Below are positions 52,221 to 60,440 of a stretch of 64,000 nt of DNA, one piece after another (within the stretch, counting starts at the first letter, position 1; each line of letters begins with the position of its first letter). The notes under the pieces are model-generated. The model was given only the letters and a program-made list of their open reading frames with translations, was not told the origin of the DNA and did no database searches. The position numbers and the translations under genes are program-made. Origin of the DNA: Candidatus Poribacteria bacterium (GTDB lineage: Bacteria; Poribacteria; WGA-4E; WGA-3G); assembly GCA_022827885.1 (NCBI GenBank), contig JAJEIP010000137.1, positions 1 to 64,000 of the forward strand, written 5' to 3'.

Positions 52221-53411
52221 TTAGAGAACTTCAGACATCGATTTTTCGACGATGTTGACGGCTTCCTCAACATGACCAGCGTTGATATTGAGCGGTGGTA
52301 AGAACCGAAGGACATAATCATTGGTGCAGATGGTGACCAGTCCGTTTTCAATACACTGTGCAGCGATCGGTGTCGCATCGACGTCCATCACTAAGCCGCG
52401 GAGCAAGCCTTTCCCGCGGACCTCTTTGATCGGATACTTATCCTTTAGTTCCATCAGACCACCGGCAAGGTAATTCCCCATTTTAACGGCGTTTACGGCG
52501 AGGTTCTCTTCCAGGATGGTTCTGACGGTTGTGGATGCTGCCGCCGTGACTAACGGATTTCCGCCGAATGTTGCGGCGTGGGTGCCGGGGACGAAACTCT
52601 CTGCTATGTGTCGTTTCGCCAACATCGCACCGATCGGGACACCGCTACCGAGAGCCTTTGCCATCGTAATTACATCTGGCACAACGCCGTAACTTTGGTA
52701 TCCGAAAAAGGTGCCTAATCTCCCCATCGCTGTTTGGACTTCGTCGAAGATGAGCAACAGATTATGTGTATCACAGAGTTCTCGTAACCCCTGGAGATAC
52801 CCGTCACTCGGGATATTCACGCCGCCTTCCGACTGAATCGGCTCGACTAAAATGGCGCACGTCTTCTCACTGATCGCGGCTTCGGTGGCTTCGAGGTCAT
52901 TGAAAGGGACGTATTTGAAGCCTTCCAGCATCGGCTCGAATCCGACGTGATATTTCGTTTGTGCCGTAGCGGTAATCGTCGCCATCGTCCGGCCATGGAA
53001 CGAATTCTCCATTGTGATGATTTCGTAGGCGTCTGTTCTACCGCTGTCTTTGGCGTATTTCCGCGCCAGTTTAATTGCCGCTTCGTTCGCTTCGGCGCCG
53101 CTGTTGCAGAAGAAACACTGGTCCATGTCGGAGTTGTCGATCAGTAGTTTCGCGAGTTCTGCCTGCGGTTGAATATAGTAGAGATTGGACGTGTGCAGCA
53201 GGTTGCCCGCCTGTTCACGGATGGCGGCGACGACCTTCGGGTGGCAGTGTCCTAAACCGTTGACAGCGAGTCCGCCGAGGAAGTCGAGATATTTTTTGCC
53301 ATCGGCATCCCAGAGGTAGGGACCCTCACCCTTGACGAATGCAAGGCTTCTGTCACCGTAGGTATTGATGATATATTCCGTCGCCATCTCTTTAATTTCA
53401 GCTGTTGTCAT
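52221..53411 (-). CDS. argD: acetylornithine aminotransferase
   Basis: 396 residues. PLP-dependent class III aminotransferase: FLGGLAVNGLGHCHPKVV, FFCNSGAEANEAAIKLARKY, FHGRTMATITAT, LIFDEVQTAMGRLG and the Schiff-base Lys in ITMAKALGSGVPIGAMLA. It converts N-acetylglutamate semialdehyde to N-acetylornithine for arginine synthesis; related ornithine or 4-aminobutyrate enzymes cannot be excluded. First gene of the argD-lipoprotein-ispE run. Confidence 0.9.
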   Translation of the reverse strand: MTTAEIKEMATEYIINTYGDRSLAFVKGEGPYLWDADGKKYLDFLGGLAVNGLGHCHPKVVAAIREQAGNLLHTSNLYYIQPQAELAKLLIDNSDMDQCFFCNSGAEANEAAIKLARKYAKDSGRTDAYEIITMENSFHGRTMATITATAQTKYHVGFEPMLEGFKYVPFNDLEATEAAISEKTCAILVEPIQSEGGVNIPSDGYLQGLRELCDTHNLLLIFDEVQTAMGRLGTFFGYQSYGVVPDVITMAKALGSGVPIGAMLAKRHIAESFVPGTHAATFGGNPLVTAAASTTVRTILEENLAVNAVKMGNYLAGGLMELKDKYPIKEVRGKGLLRGLVMDVDATPIAAQCIENGLVTICTNDYVLRFLPPLNINAGHVEEAVNIVEKSMSEVL

Positions 53412-53451
53412 TCAATTTCTCCTTCGTTGTTGGATATGTGCTTTCTGGACC

Positions 53452-53471
53452 GGTGCGGTTAGAACCGCACC
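53452..53471 (-). repeat. dispersed hairpin repeat family B (short copy)
   Basis: GGTGCGGTT/AACCGCACC stem with a 2-base AG loop, followed by TACCG, in the gap upstream of argD. Orientation is opposite to copies 1 and 2. Confidence 0.7.
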
Positions 53472-53491
53472 TACCGCGTTTGGAATGAAGA

Positions 53492-54628
53492 TTACCAGTT
53501 TGTGTAAGCACCGTCATCGCGTTGGTAGCCGTGAGGCGGTCCATATTCTTGCGTTGAGACGTTGGTAAGGGCGTCTTCGTTGAATTCGATACCGAGCCCC
53601 GGACGTTCAGGCGGTAGGAGATACCCTGATTCCCACGGCACTTGCACCGGGAATACGTCGGTTAGCGCGGACATCGGTGCCCGTGGGAGCTCCTGCACGC
53701 CGACGAGTGACGAGGACAAACAGAGATGCAGTCCTGCTGCAGCGGATACAGGTCCCAACGGGTTGTGGGGTGCTATATAGATGTAATGCGTTTCGCACCA
53801 TCCCGCGATTTTGCGCGCCTCTGTTAACCCACCGGCGATACAGAGATCGACACGGCAGTAGTCCATGAGGTCTTCTTCGATGACTTCTCGGAATGTCCAT
53901 TTGCTGTCGAATTGCTCACCAATCGCGAGTGGTACTGAAGTCTGCTGCCGAAGCCGTCTCAGACTCGCAGGGTTCTCGGCGCGAAGCGGATCCTCGATGA
54001 AAAACGGATTGTATTGTGCGACCTTGTTGCAAAAATCAAGGCTATCCGCTGGATCGAGACGGGTATGCACATCGATCAGTATTTCGAGATCATCGCCGAA
54101 TTCCCGACGCACTGCTTCCACCTGCTTAAGGGTGTTTCGGATGGCGCGTCTGGGTTCAAACGTCCCCCCGCTGTCAGAGTGGTCAACCACACTCCAGCGG
54201 ACGAACTTCCAACCGGCTTCGTAGGTTTGTCGGCAGCTCTTGATGATTGCGTCAATTGAGCCGCCACCGTTATGCGGGTAGCAGACGACTTTGTCTCTGG
54301 TGCGTCCGCCCAAAAGTTCATAGACGGGAACGTTCAAGGCTTTTCCTTTGATGTCCCAGAGCGCGATGTCTACGGCACTGACTGCGGAGGATTGGACGAC
54401 ACCCCCGGGGAAAAAGCCGCCGCGGAACATCACTTGCCATAGGTGTTCGATTCGGAATGGATCTTCACCGATGAGAAAGGGTTCAAACGAGCGAATGACT
54501 TCGGCTAAGGCGAGTGAGCGACGGCGAAGTCCACCCTCACCGACACCGTAGATACCTGCATCGGTTTCGACTTTCACGAAGAAGTGTCCGTCTGCTGAAA
54601 CGAACGATTTAACTTTAGTAATCTTCAT
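53492..54628 (-). CDS. mandelate racemase/enolase-superfamily sugar-acid dehydratase
   Basis: 378 residues. Metal ligands in ILIDVHTRLDPADSL, FFIEDPLRAENP and IGEQFDSKW; catalytic His in IAPHNPLGPVSAAAGLHL. The N-terminal capping domain is KITKVKSFVSADGHFFVKVETDAG. Closest in pattern to D-galactonate or similar acid-sugar dehydratases. It differs clearly from the one at 32835. The start is set by the leader repeat directly upstream. Confidence 0.85.
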   Translation of the reverse strand: MKITKVKSFVSADGHFFVKVETDAGIYGVGEGGLRRRSLALAEVIRSFEPFLIGEDPFRIEHLWQVMFRGGFFPGGVVQSSAVSAVDIALWDIKGKALNVPVYELLGGRTRDKVVCYPHNGGGSIDAIIKSCRQTYEAGWKFVRWSVVDHSDSGGTFEPRRAIRNTLKQVEAVRREFGDDLEILIDVHTRLDPADSLDFCNKVAQYNPFFIEDPLRAENPASLRRLRQQTSVPLAIGEQFDSKWTFREVIEEDLMDYCRVDLCIAGGLTEARKIAGWCETHYIYIAPHNPLGPVSAAAGLHLCLSSSLVGVQELPRAPMSALTDVFPVQVPWESGYLLPPERPGLGIEFNEDALTNVSTQEYGPPHGYQRDDGAYTNW

Positions 54629-54880
54629 ATTTTAATTATTCCTTGCGGTTCGATGAGGAGGGTTTGGATATTGATGTGCCTCCCCGTTGATCCGCCTGCT
54701 CCGTTGTTGCAGGCTGCATTCTTGATTAAAAAGGAGAAATAAAACTGGCACCTATTTTAATTATTCCTTGCGGTTCGATGAGGAGGGTTTGAATATTGAT
54801 GTGCCTCCCCGTTGATCCGCCTGCTTGTTTTTGCTTGGGTGTTTCTGCGTATTGTTGCAGGCTGCGTTCTTGATTAAAAA
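54629..54880 (-). repeat. two tandem copies of a leader-containing unit
   Basis: Copy 1 (54629-54731) and copy 2 (54754-54880) share about 70 bp beginning with the leader repeat and going through GATCCGCCTGCT, then GCAGGCTGC and TTCTTGATTAAAAA. In copy 2 a 20-nt family D word replaces the middle (TTTTTGCTTGGGTGTTTCT). Only copy 1 abuts a start codon. Confidence 0.8.
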
Positions 54881-54921
54881 TTGAAATCCATGGATTCAAT
54901 CTGTTCAATCCAGTCTACTGA

Positions 54922-55743
54922 CTACACAGTGTCTAAGATTGGTGTATTGTCTTGACAGTGGACCGGACGGAAAAGCGTCTGGCGTTTGAACGGCATCTCT
55001 TCGACATGCTTCGGATGCGGTTCCCATTTATGCCATTTGTTTCCGACTGTATTATAGCAGTGGAAAAGCGCGACCCGATCAATGGATTCATCGGTCCATC
55101 TCGCCCCTGTATGTGTAATCGCTTCTGTGAAAATAAGAACGGAGCCAGCGGGACAGGTATAGTCTTCCCACAGCGGTGAATTCCGATCTTTTGTTGACTC
55201 CGGTGCAGGAAATGCCCCTTTATGACTACCGGTGAGGAACATCGTGCCACCACCGCCTTTCTGGACGGGATTGAGTTCCCAGACGACGCGCGTCAGCCCA
55301 CTGTGTGCACTGTCATGGTGTAAGTGATAGGTATGTGAGTTGCCGGGAAAGTTGAGCATCCCACGCCCACCGTGTGGACTAAAATTGTCGTGTCCATTCG
55401 GACGAATCGTTAGGAACGTGCCCTCTAATCGGAACCCGTAACAGTTCTCGTTAGCATACCCCGATGTAAGGAATTCGTTCATGAATCCGAGCACAACCGG
55501 ATGATCGGTCAGCGACTCAAGGGGACCGCCGATGGGAGAGCGGTGGTGTTCAGGATTTATTAATTCGGGTTCCTGTTTGAGTTGATAACAGAACTCGCGC
55601 ATCTCTTTGACTTCGGATTCGCTGAGTATACTTGGGAACAGGAGCCATCCACGGGTGTCAAAGAGAAAACGTTGTTCTTCCGTGAGTGGGATCGGTGGTA
55701 GATTATCAGCATTCGTCGTAGGATTCGGCATAATTTTCCTCAT
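54922..55743 (-). CDS. PhyH-family dioxygenase
   Basis: 273 residues. EQRFLFDTRGWLLFPSILSESEV is the PhyH opening. YHLHHDSAHSGLTRVVWELN includes the His-x-Asp pair; EAITHTGARWTDESIDRVALFHCYN supplies the distal His and Arg. Its closest pattern in the window is the 31094/31953 pair (shared GLTxVxxEL and TGSHKGAFPAP-type motifs), but it keeps the His-x-Asp that they lack. Start preferred at 55743, preceded by GAGGAAAATT. Confidence 0.82.
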   Translation of the reverse strand: MRKIMPNPTTNADNLPPIPLTEEQRFLFDTRGWLLFPSILSESEVKEMREFCYQLKQEPELINPEHHRSPIGGPLESLTDHPVVLGFMNEFLTSGYANENCYGFRLEGTFLTIRPNGHDNFSPHGGRGMLNFPGNSHTYHLHHDSAHSGLTRVVWELNPVQKGGGGTMFLTGSHKGAFPAPESTKDRNSPLWEDYTCPAGSVLIFTEAITHTGARWTDESIDRVALFHCYNTVGNKWHKWEPHPKHVEEMPFKRQTLFRPVHCQDNTPILDTV

Positions 55744-55830
55744 CGTCTGAATCGCGGATTATCGCGGATTTATCAGATTTCGCGGATTTTAGGGTTCCGT
55801 GTATTCAACGCCTTCGGTAAAGTGTTGCGT

Positions 55831-57027
55831 TCATGTGTAGAGGCGTTCGTCTTCTAATGATAACCAGGTGCCGTAATCGCGCGGCATATTCCTTATTTCA
55901 CCCAGACCGGCTTCAGCACGCCATTTTAGTAAGGGGTGCTCTCGGTTTTTCTGGGGCAATTCCACACGTGTGCCGTAGACGGCAGACTCAAAGATTGCCA
56001 TGAGAATCTCGATGACATGGCGTCCCTCTTCACCGTTGGACTCGTGTTCACGATTTTCGTCAAGTGCCTTCACATATTCGTCAACGAAGCAGTAATCGTC
56101 AGCATTTGCCCCCTTGTCTGGATCAAAATGCTCTGGATAGATAGAGGCGAGGGTCTGCCATTGGTCGTGCGTGCCGTCAGGGACGAAATGCGGTGTAGGA
56201 AGCCACCACGAACCTTTCAATTCCGACCAGAAGAGTCTGCCTTCAGTGCCGTAGAGTTCCATGACGTAGGCATCGGTATCCACTTTCGGAAATCGGTGCT
56301 GAAGAAGCGTGCCGGTGATGTTTCCGTCGAATTGGAGCGTCGCTGTGGCGTATTCGCCTGCGACTGTTCCCATGCCAGCGGGTGAAGGGAGCACATCATC
56401 GTGTCCGATGGCACGTCCGCCCGTTGTTGCCTGTGTCACGACGCTTCGGCAATGCCCACCGAAACGCATCATGTTGTTGACGACATGTGTTCCGATGTTC
56501 ATTAACCCGTAACCAGCATAATAGCCTTTTCCACTGGCGTAAATATAACGGAGATCACCGATTTTTCCTTCGTCTAAGGCTTTTGCAACTGCCTGCATCG
56601 AGGGACCGGTACGCCGTTGATGATGCACAGCGACGCGAGCGTTTTTCTCTTTCGCCTTCGCCAACACCTCATCCGCTTGCGTGAGGTCGATGCAGAGGGG
56701 TTTCTCTACTTCAATGTTCACGCCGTGTTCAAGGACACGCATGCAGAGCGGATAGTGTGCCTCTGTTGCGGTGGGGATTGCGACGATATCGGGGTTTGTC
56801 TGCTGGATCATCTCATCTAAATCGGTGAAATGTGCGGAGACGTTCACGATGTCGCCGAGGGCATCTAACCGTTCTTGGACGAGGTCGCAGAGTGCCACGA
56901 TTTCGGTGCGTGGGTGTGCGTGATATGCTTTTGCTGCCGAGGTGCCGCGACTCCGACACCCCAATATGGCAACCCGATAAGTTTTGATACTCCCACGCCT
57001 AAAGTCATGGGATTCTTGCTTCGTCAT
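55831..57027 (-). CDS. Gfo/Idh/MocA oxidoreductase with a 5' end replaced by IS sequence
   Basis: 398 residues from the ATG at 57027, which lies inside the IS605-type element; the frame is open to 57066. TYRVAILGCRSRGTSAAKAYHAHP is the nucleotide loop, EKPLCIDLTQADEVL carries the E-K-P motif. MTKQESHDFRRGSIK is encoded by the transposon's right end, not by the original gene. The native start appears at 58376 on the other side of the element (see that feature). Whether the IS-derived start gives a working protein is unknown; the Shine-Dalgarno AAGGGGG before 57027 is weak but possible. Confidence 0.8.
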   Translation of the reverse strand: MTKQESHDFRRGSIKTYRVAILGCRSRGTSAAKAYHAHPRTEIVALCDLVQERLDALGDIVNVSAHFTDLDEMIQQTNPDIVAIPTATEAHYPLCMRVLEHGVNIEVEKPLCIDLTQADEVLAKAKEKNARVAVHHQRRTGPSMQAVAKALDEGKIGDLRYIYASGKGYYAGYGLMNIGTHVVNNMMRFGGHCRSVVTQATTGGRAIGHDDVLPSPAGMGTVAGEYATATLQFDGNITGTLLQHRFPKVDTDAYVMELYGTEGRLFWSELKGSWWLPTPHFVPDGTHDQWQTLASIYPEHFDPDKGANADDYCFVDEYVKALDENREHESNGEEGRHVIEILMAIFESAVYGTRVELPQKNREHPLLKWRAEAGLGEIRNMPRDYGTWLSLEDERLYT

Positions 57028-57180
57028 TCGTAGCCCCCTTGTGGAGGTTTTACACAAACTCCACAAGCGTTTTAACTCTCCGTATAGCCTACGGCGAGCT
57101 TCTTTAGATTTATCGCAGCGTTCTGGTCTCTATCTATTTTGGTGTTGCACCCGTCACAGTTATAGGTTCGCTCCGATAGT
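56964..57180 (-). ncRNA. predicted TnpB guide RNA (omega RNA/reRNA)
   Basis: The 3' end of tnpB and the right end of the element, ending in the hairpin CCCATG...CGTGGG (56992-57011) and GAGTATCAA, have the layout of IS605 guide RNAs, whose scaffold is the right end and whose guide is the following 16-20 nt. Here the guide would start AACTTATCGGGTTGCC (56983 downwards). Extent is approximate. Confidence 0.5.
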
Positions 57181-58353
57181 GACAATTCGTCTTTTACATA
57201 TCCACAACTACTGCACGTCTTACTTGACGCAAAGAATTGCGGTGCTTCTATAATCGGTATTCCAAGCACTTCTGCTTTGGACTTGAGCTTCTCAAGGAAA
57301 CCACCAAGTGCTGAATCTGATAAGGCTTTGGCAAGTTTGCTATTCTTAAGCAAGTTTGTAATCTTAAGGGTTTCTATGCCAATCGCACTCGCTTTATGAA
57401 CTATCTCTGTCGTCGCTTGGTGGTGCGCGTCATTACGGATACAAGCAATCTTATAGTACAGTTTCGCCACTACTGCTTTCTGCTTGTGATAGTTATTGGA
57501 TAGAAACTTCTTACGGCTTAACTTGCGTTGCTCACGGGCGAGTTTTCGCTCATAGCGTTTGAGAGGTCTTGGGTTCTCATACTTTTTACCGGTATCCAGT
57601 GTCGCCAGTGAGTTGATACCTACGTCTATTCCGACAACAGGGAGCCCACGCGTATCACGTGGAGGATTCGGTGTTCCTGTGTCAACGGTGATAGAGACAA
57701 ACCATCTATGTGCCGTCTTGGATATAGTAACACGGATTATCTCACCTTCAAAACGCAACTCTTGAAACATCTTTACCCAACCGATTTTGGGCAACTTGAT
57801 ACGCTTTCCTTCTACCTTTACCGCCTGTTCGTCTGTGGTATAAGATAACTTACTACCGCGTTTCTTGAACTTTGGAAACTTACTTATCTTATCCGTCCAA
57901 CGCTTTATGCCTTCAGTGAGGTTTCGGATAGCATATAACGCTGCCCGCTGGTCTTGTGCTTTTGCCCATTCGTATTCCTTTTTCCTCTGATTAAAGCGAT
58001 TATTTAAATCAATACCTGAACGGAATATATTAGAATCCAAACCTGCTTTAAAATCAGAAAGAGCAGAATTACAAGCAAACCGAGAGTATCCGCATTGGCT
58101 ATGAAACCAATGCTCTTGAACGCTATTTGGGCGCAATGCTATTTTATGTGATTTATGTGTCATTGTGGTATCGCATATCGCGCTTTAACCGCTTCTTAAG
58201 TCGGTCGGCGAGGAGACTACCCTTGCAGGTAGTTAAGAAGTCCTCGCCCACGCGATACTATAATTATACCACAAAACACACGCTTTGGTCAAACCTTTTT
58301 CCTACAAACGCACGAAACACGCGGGTTGGACCCAACCCTAAAGGATTGGGATT
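56984..58353 (-). mobile_element. IS605-family element, TnpB only
   Basis: About 1370 bp. Right end: hairpin at 56992-57011 and TCAA at 56984-56987. Left end: hairpin CCCAATCCTTTAGGGTTGGG (minus strand, about 58331-58350) just after the target TTAAC (58354-58358). A structured region with nested palindromes (GGCGAGGA/TCCTCGCC and ACTACC/GGTAGT) lies at 58190-58250. No Y1 transposase (TnpA) gene is present, so it needs TnpA in trans. No target duplication, as expected for IS605. Confidence 0.75.
57072..58163 (-). CDS. tnpB: TnpB RNA-guided nuclease (IS605 OrfB)
   Basis: 363 residues, normal for compact TnpB. RuvC-like catalytic residues: Asp180 in VVGIDVGINSLAT, Glu264 in IGIETLKITNLL and Asp344/Asp346 in TKIDRDQNAAINL. 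The Cys4 zinc knuckle is C317-C320 (TCSSCGYVKDE) and C336-C339 (YNCDGCN). N-terminal helix-turn-helix region is present (HWFHSQCGYSRFACNSAL). TnpB cuts DNA next to a target-adjacent motif, guided by RNA from the element's right end, and helps keep the element after excision. All key residues look intact, so it is probably active. Confidence 0.95.
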   Translation of the reverse strand: MTHKSHKIALRPNSVQEHWFHSQCGYSRFACNSALSDFKAGLDSNIFRSGIDLNNRFNQRKKEYEWAKAQDQRAALYAIRNLTEGIKRWTDKISKFPKFKKRGSKLSYTTDEQAVKVEGKRIKLPKIGWVKMFQELRFEGEIIRVTISKTAHRWFVSITVDTGTPNPPRDTRGLPVVGIDVGINSLATLDTGKKYENPRPLKRYERKLAREQRKLSRKKFLSNNYHKQKAVVAKLYYKIACIRNDAHHQATTEIVHKASAIGIETLKITNLLKNSKLAKALSDSALGGFLEKLKSKAEVLGIPIIEAPQFFASSKTCSSCGYVKDELSLSERTYNCDGCNTKIDRDQNAAINLKKLAVGYTES

Positions 58354-58376
58354 GTTAAGGAATTCCCTTCAAACAT
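58354..58376 (-). other. severed first codons of the Gfo/Idh gene
   Basis: On the minus strand an ATG at 58376, with GGAG 6 nt before it, opens ATG TTT GAA GGG AAT TCC TTA AC. Joined to base 56983 across the element this reads MFEGNSLTTYRVAILG, in frame with the oxidoreductase. It is therefore the probable original start. Confidence 0.75.
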
Positions 58377-58441
58377 AATGTTCTCCGGTATCATTACGGT
58401 GTTAATAGAGGCGGTCCCTGTTCCCACTGCCCTCTGATATT

Positions 58442-58931
58442 CTATTCGTGCAGCATTTGTGCGAAGGCTTCAAGGCTTTGCATATCGGGAACTGCGACTA
58501 ACAACTCTTTGAGGCGTTCCAAGTCATTAATGTTCTGAAGTGCAGGTGTTAAGGCACTCACCTCCTCGGTATGGAACCGCTTTTTAAGCAAAGCCAGAGT
58601 GTTGTCGATGGTAGCCTCTCTGGCAGCTCGTTCCATTTGGCGTTGGTAAGTTTTAGATTCTTGCATAAGTTCCTCCGGTATGAGTCGCTCAAGCAACTCA
58701 GCGTTATAAACTATTCCGCCAAAGATGGAGATTCCGTAAAGTAAATCCGCCTGTGTTTGCTGATCGACAGGCGTTGCACGCGTCGCATCAATACACGCTT
58801 GCACCCACTGCTCTGAGTCCATGTCTGTGGGCGGTTTCATGAGCGGCGTGAAGGGCAGGAGTCCGGGTGCCTGCCTCTCTAAGATCGCCTGTCCATAAGC
58901 TTTTCCCGATGTTGTCGTAGTCTTGTGCCAT
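58442..58931 (-). pseudogene. Rpn-family (PD-(D/E)XK) nuclease gene with internal deletion
   Basis: The ATG at 58931 opens MAQDYDNIGKS, an Rpn/transposase-like start. One frame over, TTSGKAYGQAILERQAPGLLPFTPLMKPP joins to the long frame ending at 58442 (133 codons: SEQWVQACIDATRATP, ... DNTLALLKKRFHTEEV, ... LVAVPDMQSLEAFAQML). The nuclease core normally lying between is missing, and the junction is out of frame, so this is a decayed copy. The 132-residue C-terminal frame might still be translated from 58840. Confidence 0.6.
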
Positions 58932-59021
58932 GATGGTATTATACTGTAAAGCGGTAGGAAATGTCAAGCGGGTTTGAGAGGGCACAGACTCACAGTCTAT
59001 GCTACAAAAACTTACAGACTT

Positions 59022-59273
59022 TTAGCCACTCTTGAATTCGGCGTTGAGGTGTTCGCTGTTTTGCTTGACGGCACGGGTGGTGTTTTCGGAAAAGCCGTCT
59101 GATTTGTTGGCAGTAACGGTGATTTCGATTTTCACGTTTCCGCCATCGGCTTGGAGGATGCGAGCGATTTCGTCCTGTAAGGTTTCTATTTCGTCCATGA
59201 AGGGTAACTCTAACTGCAAGGCTTTGGTAACGACAACATGGGTAGGTCCCTGTGCTTGTGGTGGTTCGACCAC
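59022..59273 (-). pseudogene. C-terminal fragment of a larger ATPase-like protein
   Basis: A frame of 83 codons with only a GTG near its start: THVVVTKALQLELPFMDEIE, then GGNVKIEITVTANKSDGFSENTTRAVKQNSEHL. The final part resembles the C-terminus of DUF499-type proteins (SDGFxEDxVRTVxENxRTL). No N-terminal domains are present. Low certainty about origin. Confidence 0.4.
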
Positions 59274-59303
59274 AACTCGGGAGGAAACTATTTCTGTGGG
59301 ACA

Positions 59304-60290
59304 TTAGTCTTGTGTTTTGAGTTTCCCCCATATCGTTGTTAAGAGAGACGACTCGGGTGAGACCGGCAAAGCAAACGCAGGATCGAACCAATCCGGGTTG
59401 AAATTATCCCCCTGTCGGTGTGTGAGTTGTTCTGGGACACCGCCCTCCAAAGCGACTTTGAAGAGGTCTCTGACACCACCAACCCCCTTATTGTAAATGA
59501 GTTCATTCCCGTCCGGGGACCAGGTAGGGTTAAACGCTGACTCGGGAGCTTCAGCATCAATGATCTTCCTAAGTCCACTACCATCTCGGTTCACAATATG
59601 AATACCTATACTGTTCCCTACCGCTCTACCTTTCTCGTGTATACCCCTCGAAGAAAAGGCTATCTGATCACTATCGGGTGCCCAGGCAGGGTCAAACATC
59701 CCAAGCTCCCCCGGAAGAAGTTCTTCTTCTACATGCGTTTGTAGATTGATAATCTGCACCCTGACATTCGGAATTCTGAGATTTCCGTTGTCAGCCCAAG
59801 CAAACTTGCCTGCCATAAAGGCTATCTCAGAACCGTTGGAAGACCACGCAGGCCATAAGCCGTCCGTAATTTCTTCCTCATTTTTTCCGTCAATGGAGGC
59901 GGTGTAGATAGAGAAGGTATGAAATCGGTGATAAGCCAGTGCTTTTCCATCAGGCGACCACGTTGGAAACTCTCTCCCTATTAATTTTTTGAAGACCTGA
60001 CGCACATTCGTTCCATCTGCATCCATAAGGTAGAGTTCCTCTATCCCATCTCGATCCGAGGTGAAAAGAATCTGTTCGCCTGTCGGCGACCAGACAGGCG
60101 AGGCATCCTTGGCACGGTGCTGCGTTAAGTTTGTCTGATCAGAGCCATCCGGGTTCATGCTATAAATCTCAAAGTTGCCATCCCGCCGTGATGTAAATAC
60201 AATTTTGGCAGTTTCTGGAGCTTTTGCGAGAATGGCGGGGAGTGGAGAGAAGATCAGGAATGTGCTAAGCAAATAACATAAGCGTTTCAT
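59304..60290 (-). CDS. secreted TolB-like WD40 propeller protein with WG tail
   Basis: 328 residues. Signal peptide YLLSTFLIFSPLPAILA. Repeats of the TolB/PD40 type: IVFTSRRDGNFEIYSMNPDGSD, PVWSPTGEQILFTSDRDG, PTWSPDGKALAY, AWSSNGSEIAFMAG, PAWAPDSDQIAFSSRG, PTWSPDGNELIYNKG. The end is SSLLTTIWGKLKTQD, the shared tail. Periplasmic or surface-associated; no Tol genes nearby, so it is not the cell-envelope TolB itself. Confidence 0.88.
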   Translation of the reverse strand: MKRLCYLLSTFLIFSPLPAILAKAPETAKIVFTSRRDGNFEIYSMNPDGSDQTNLTQHRAKDASPVWSPTGEQILFTSDRDGIEELYLMDADGTNVRQVFKKLIGREFPTWSPDGKALAYHRFHTFSIYTASIDGKNEEEITDGLWPAWSSNGSEIAFMAGKFAWADNGNLRIPNVRVQIINLQTHVEEELLPGELGMFDPAWAPDSDQIAFSSRGIHEKGRAVGNSIGIHIVNRDGSGLRKIIDAEAPESAFNPTWSPDGNELIYNKGVGGVRDLFKVALEGGVPEQLTHRQGDNFNPDWFDPAFALPVSPESSLLTTIWGKLKTQD

Positions 60291-60418
60291 GGTGCTTCCT
60301 CCAGGCCGGATTCAGTTATTTTGTAGGTTCTTCTTGAAATCGAAACGCAAGTTTCCCGCAACACCCGCGCGGGCGACTCGGAAGAACGGCACATCAAAGT
60401 CTAAATCCGCGTTATTCA

Positions 60419-60440
60419 TCCGCAAGGTAAAATTAAAATT
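60419..60440 (+). repeat. leader repeat over a gene 3' end
   Basis: ATCCGCAAGGTAAAATTAAAA on the plus strand; the stop codon of the minus-strand ASPIC gene (60433) lies inside. No plus-strand gene follows. Confidence 0.6.

Noticed and set aside
52220-52378. N-terminal extension of the DUF4292-like lipoprotein
   Set aside because: It overlaps the end of argD; the ATG at 52219 begins a normal lipoprotein signal one base after the argD stop.
58127-58378. 83-codon plus-strand frame at the left end of the IS605 element
   Set aside because: It runs through the palindromic left end and has no start signal or protein features.
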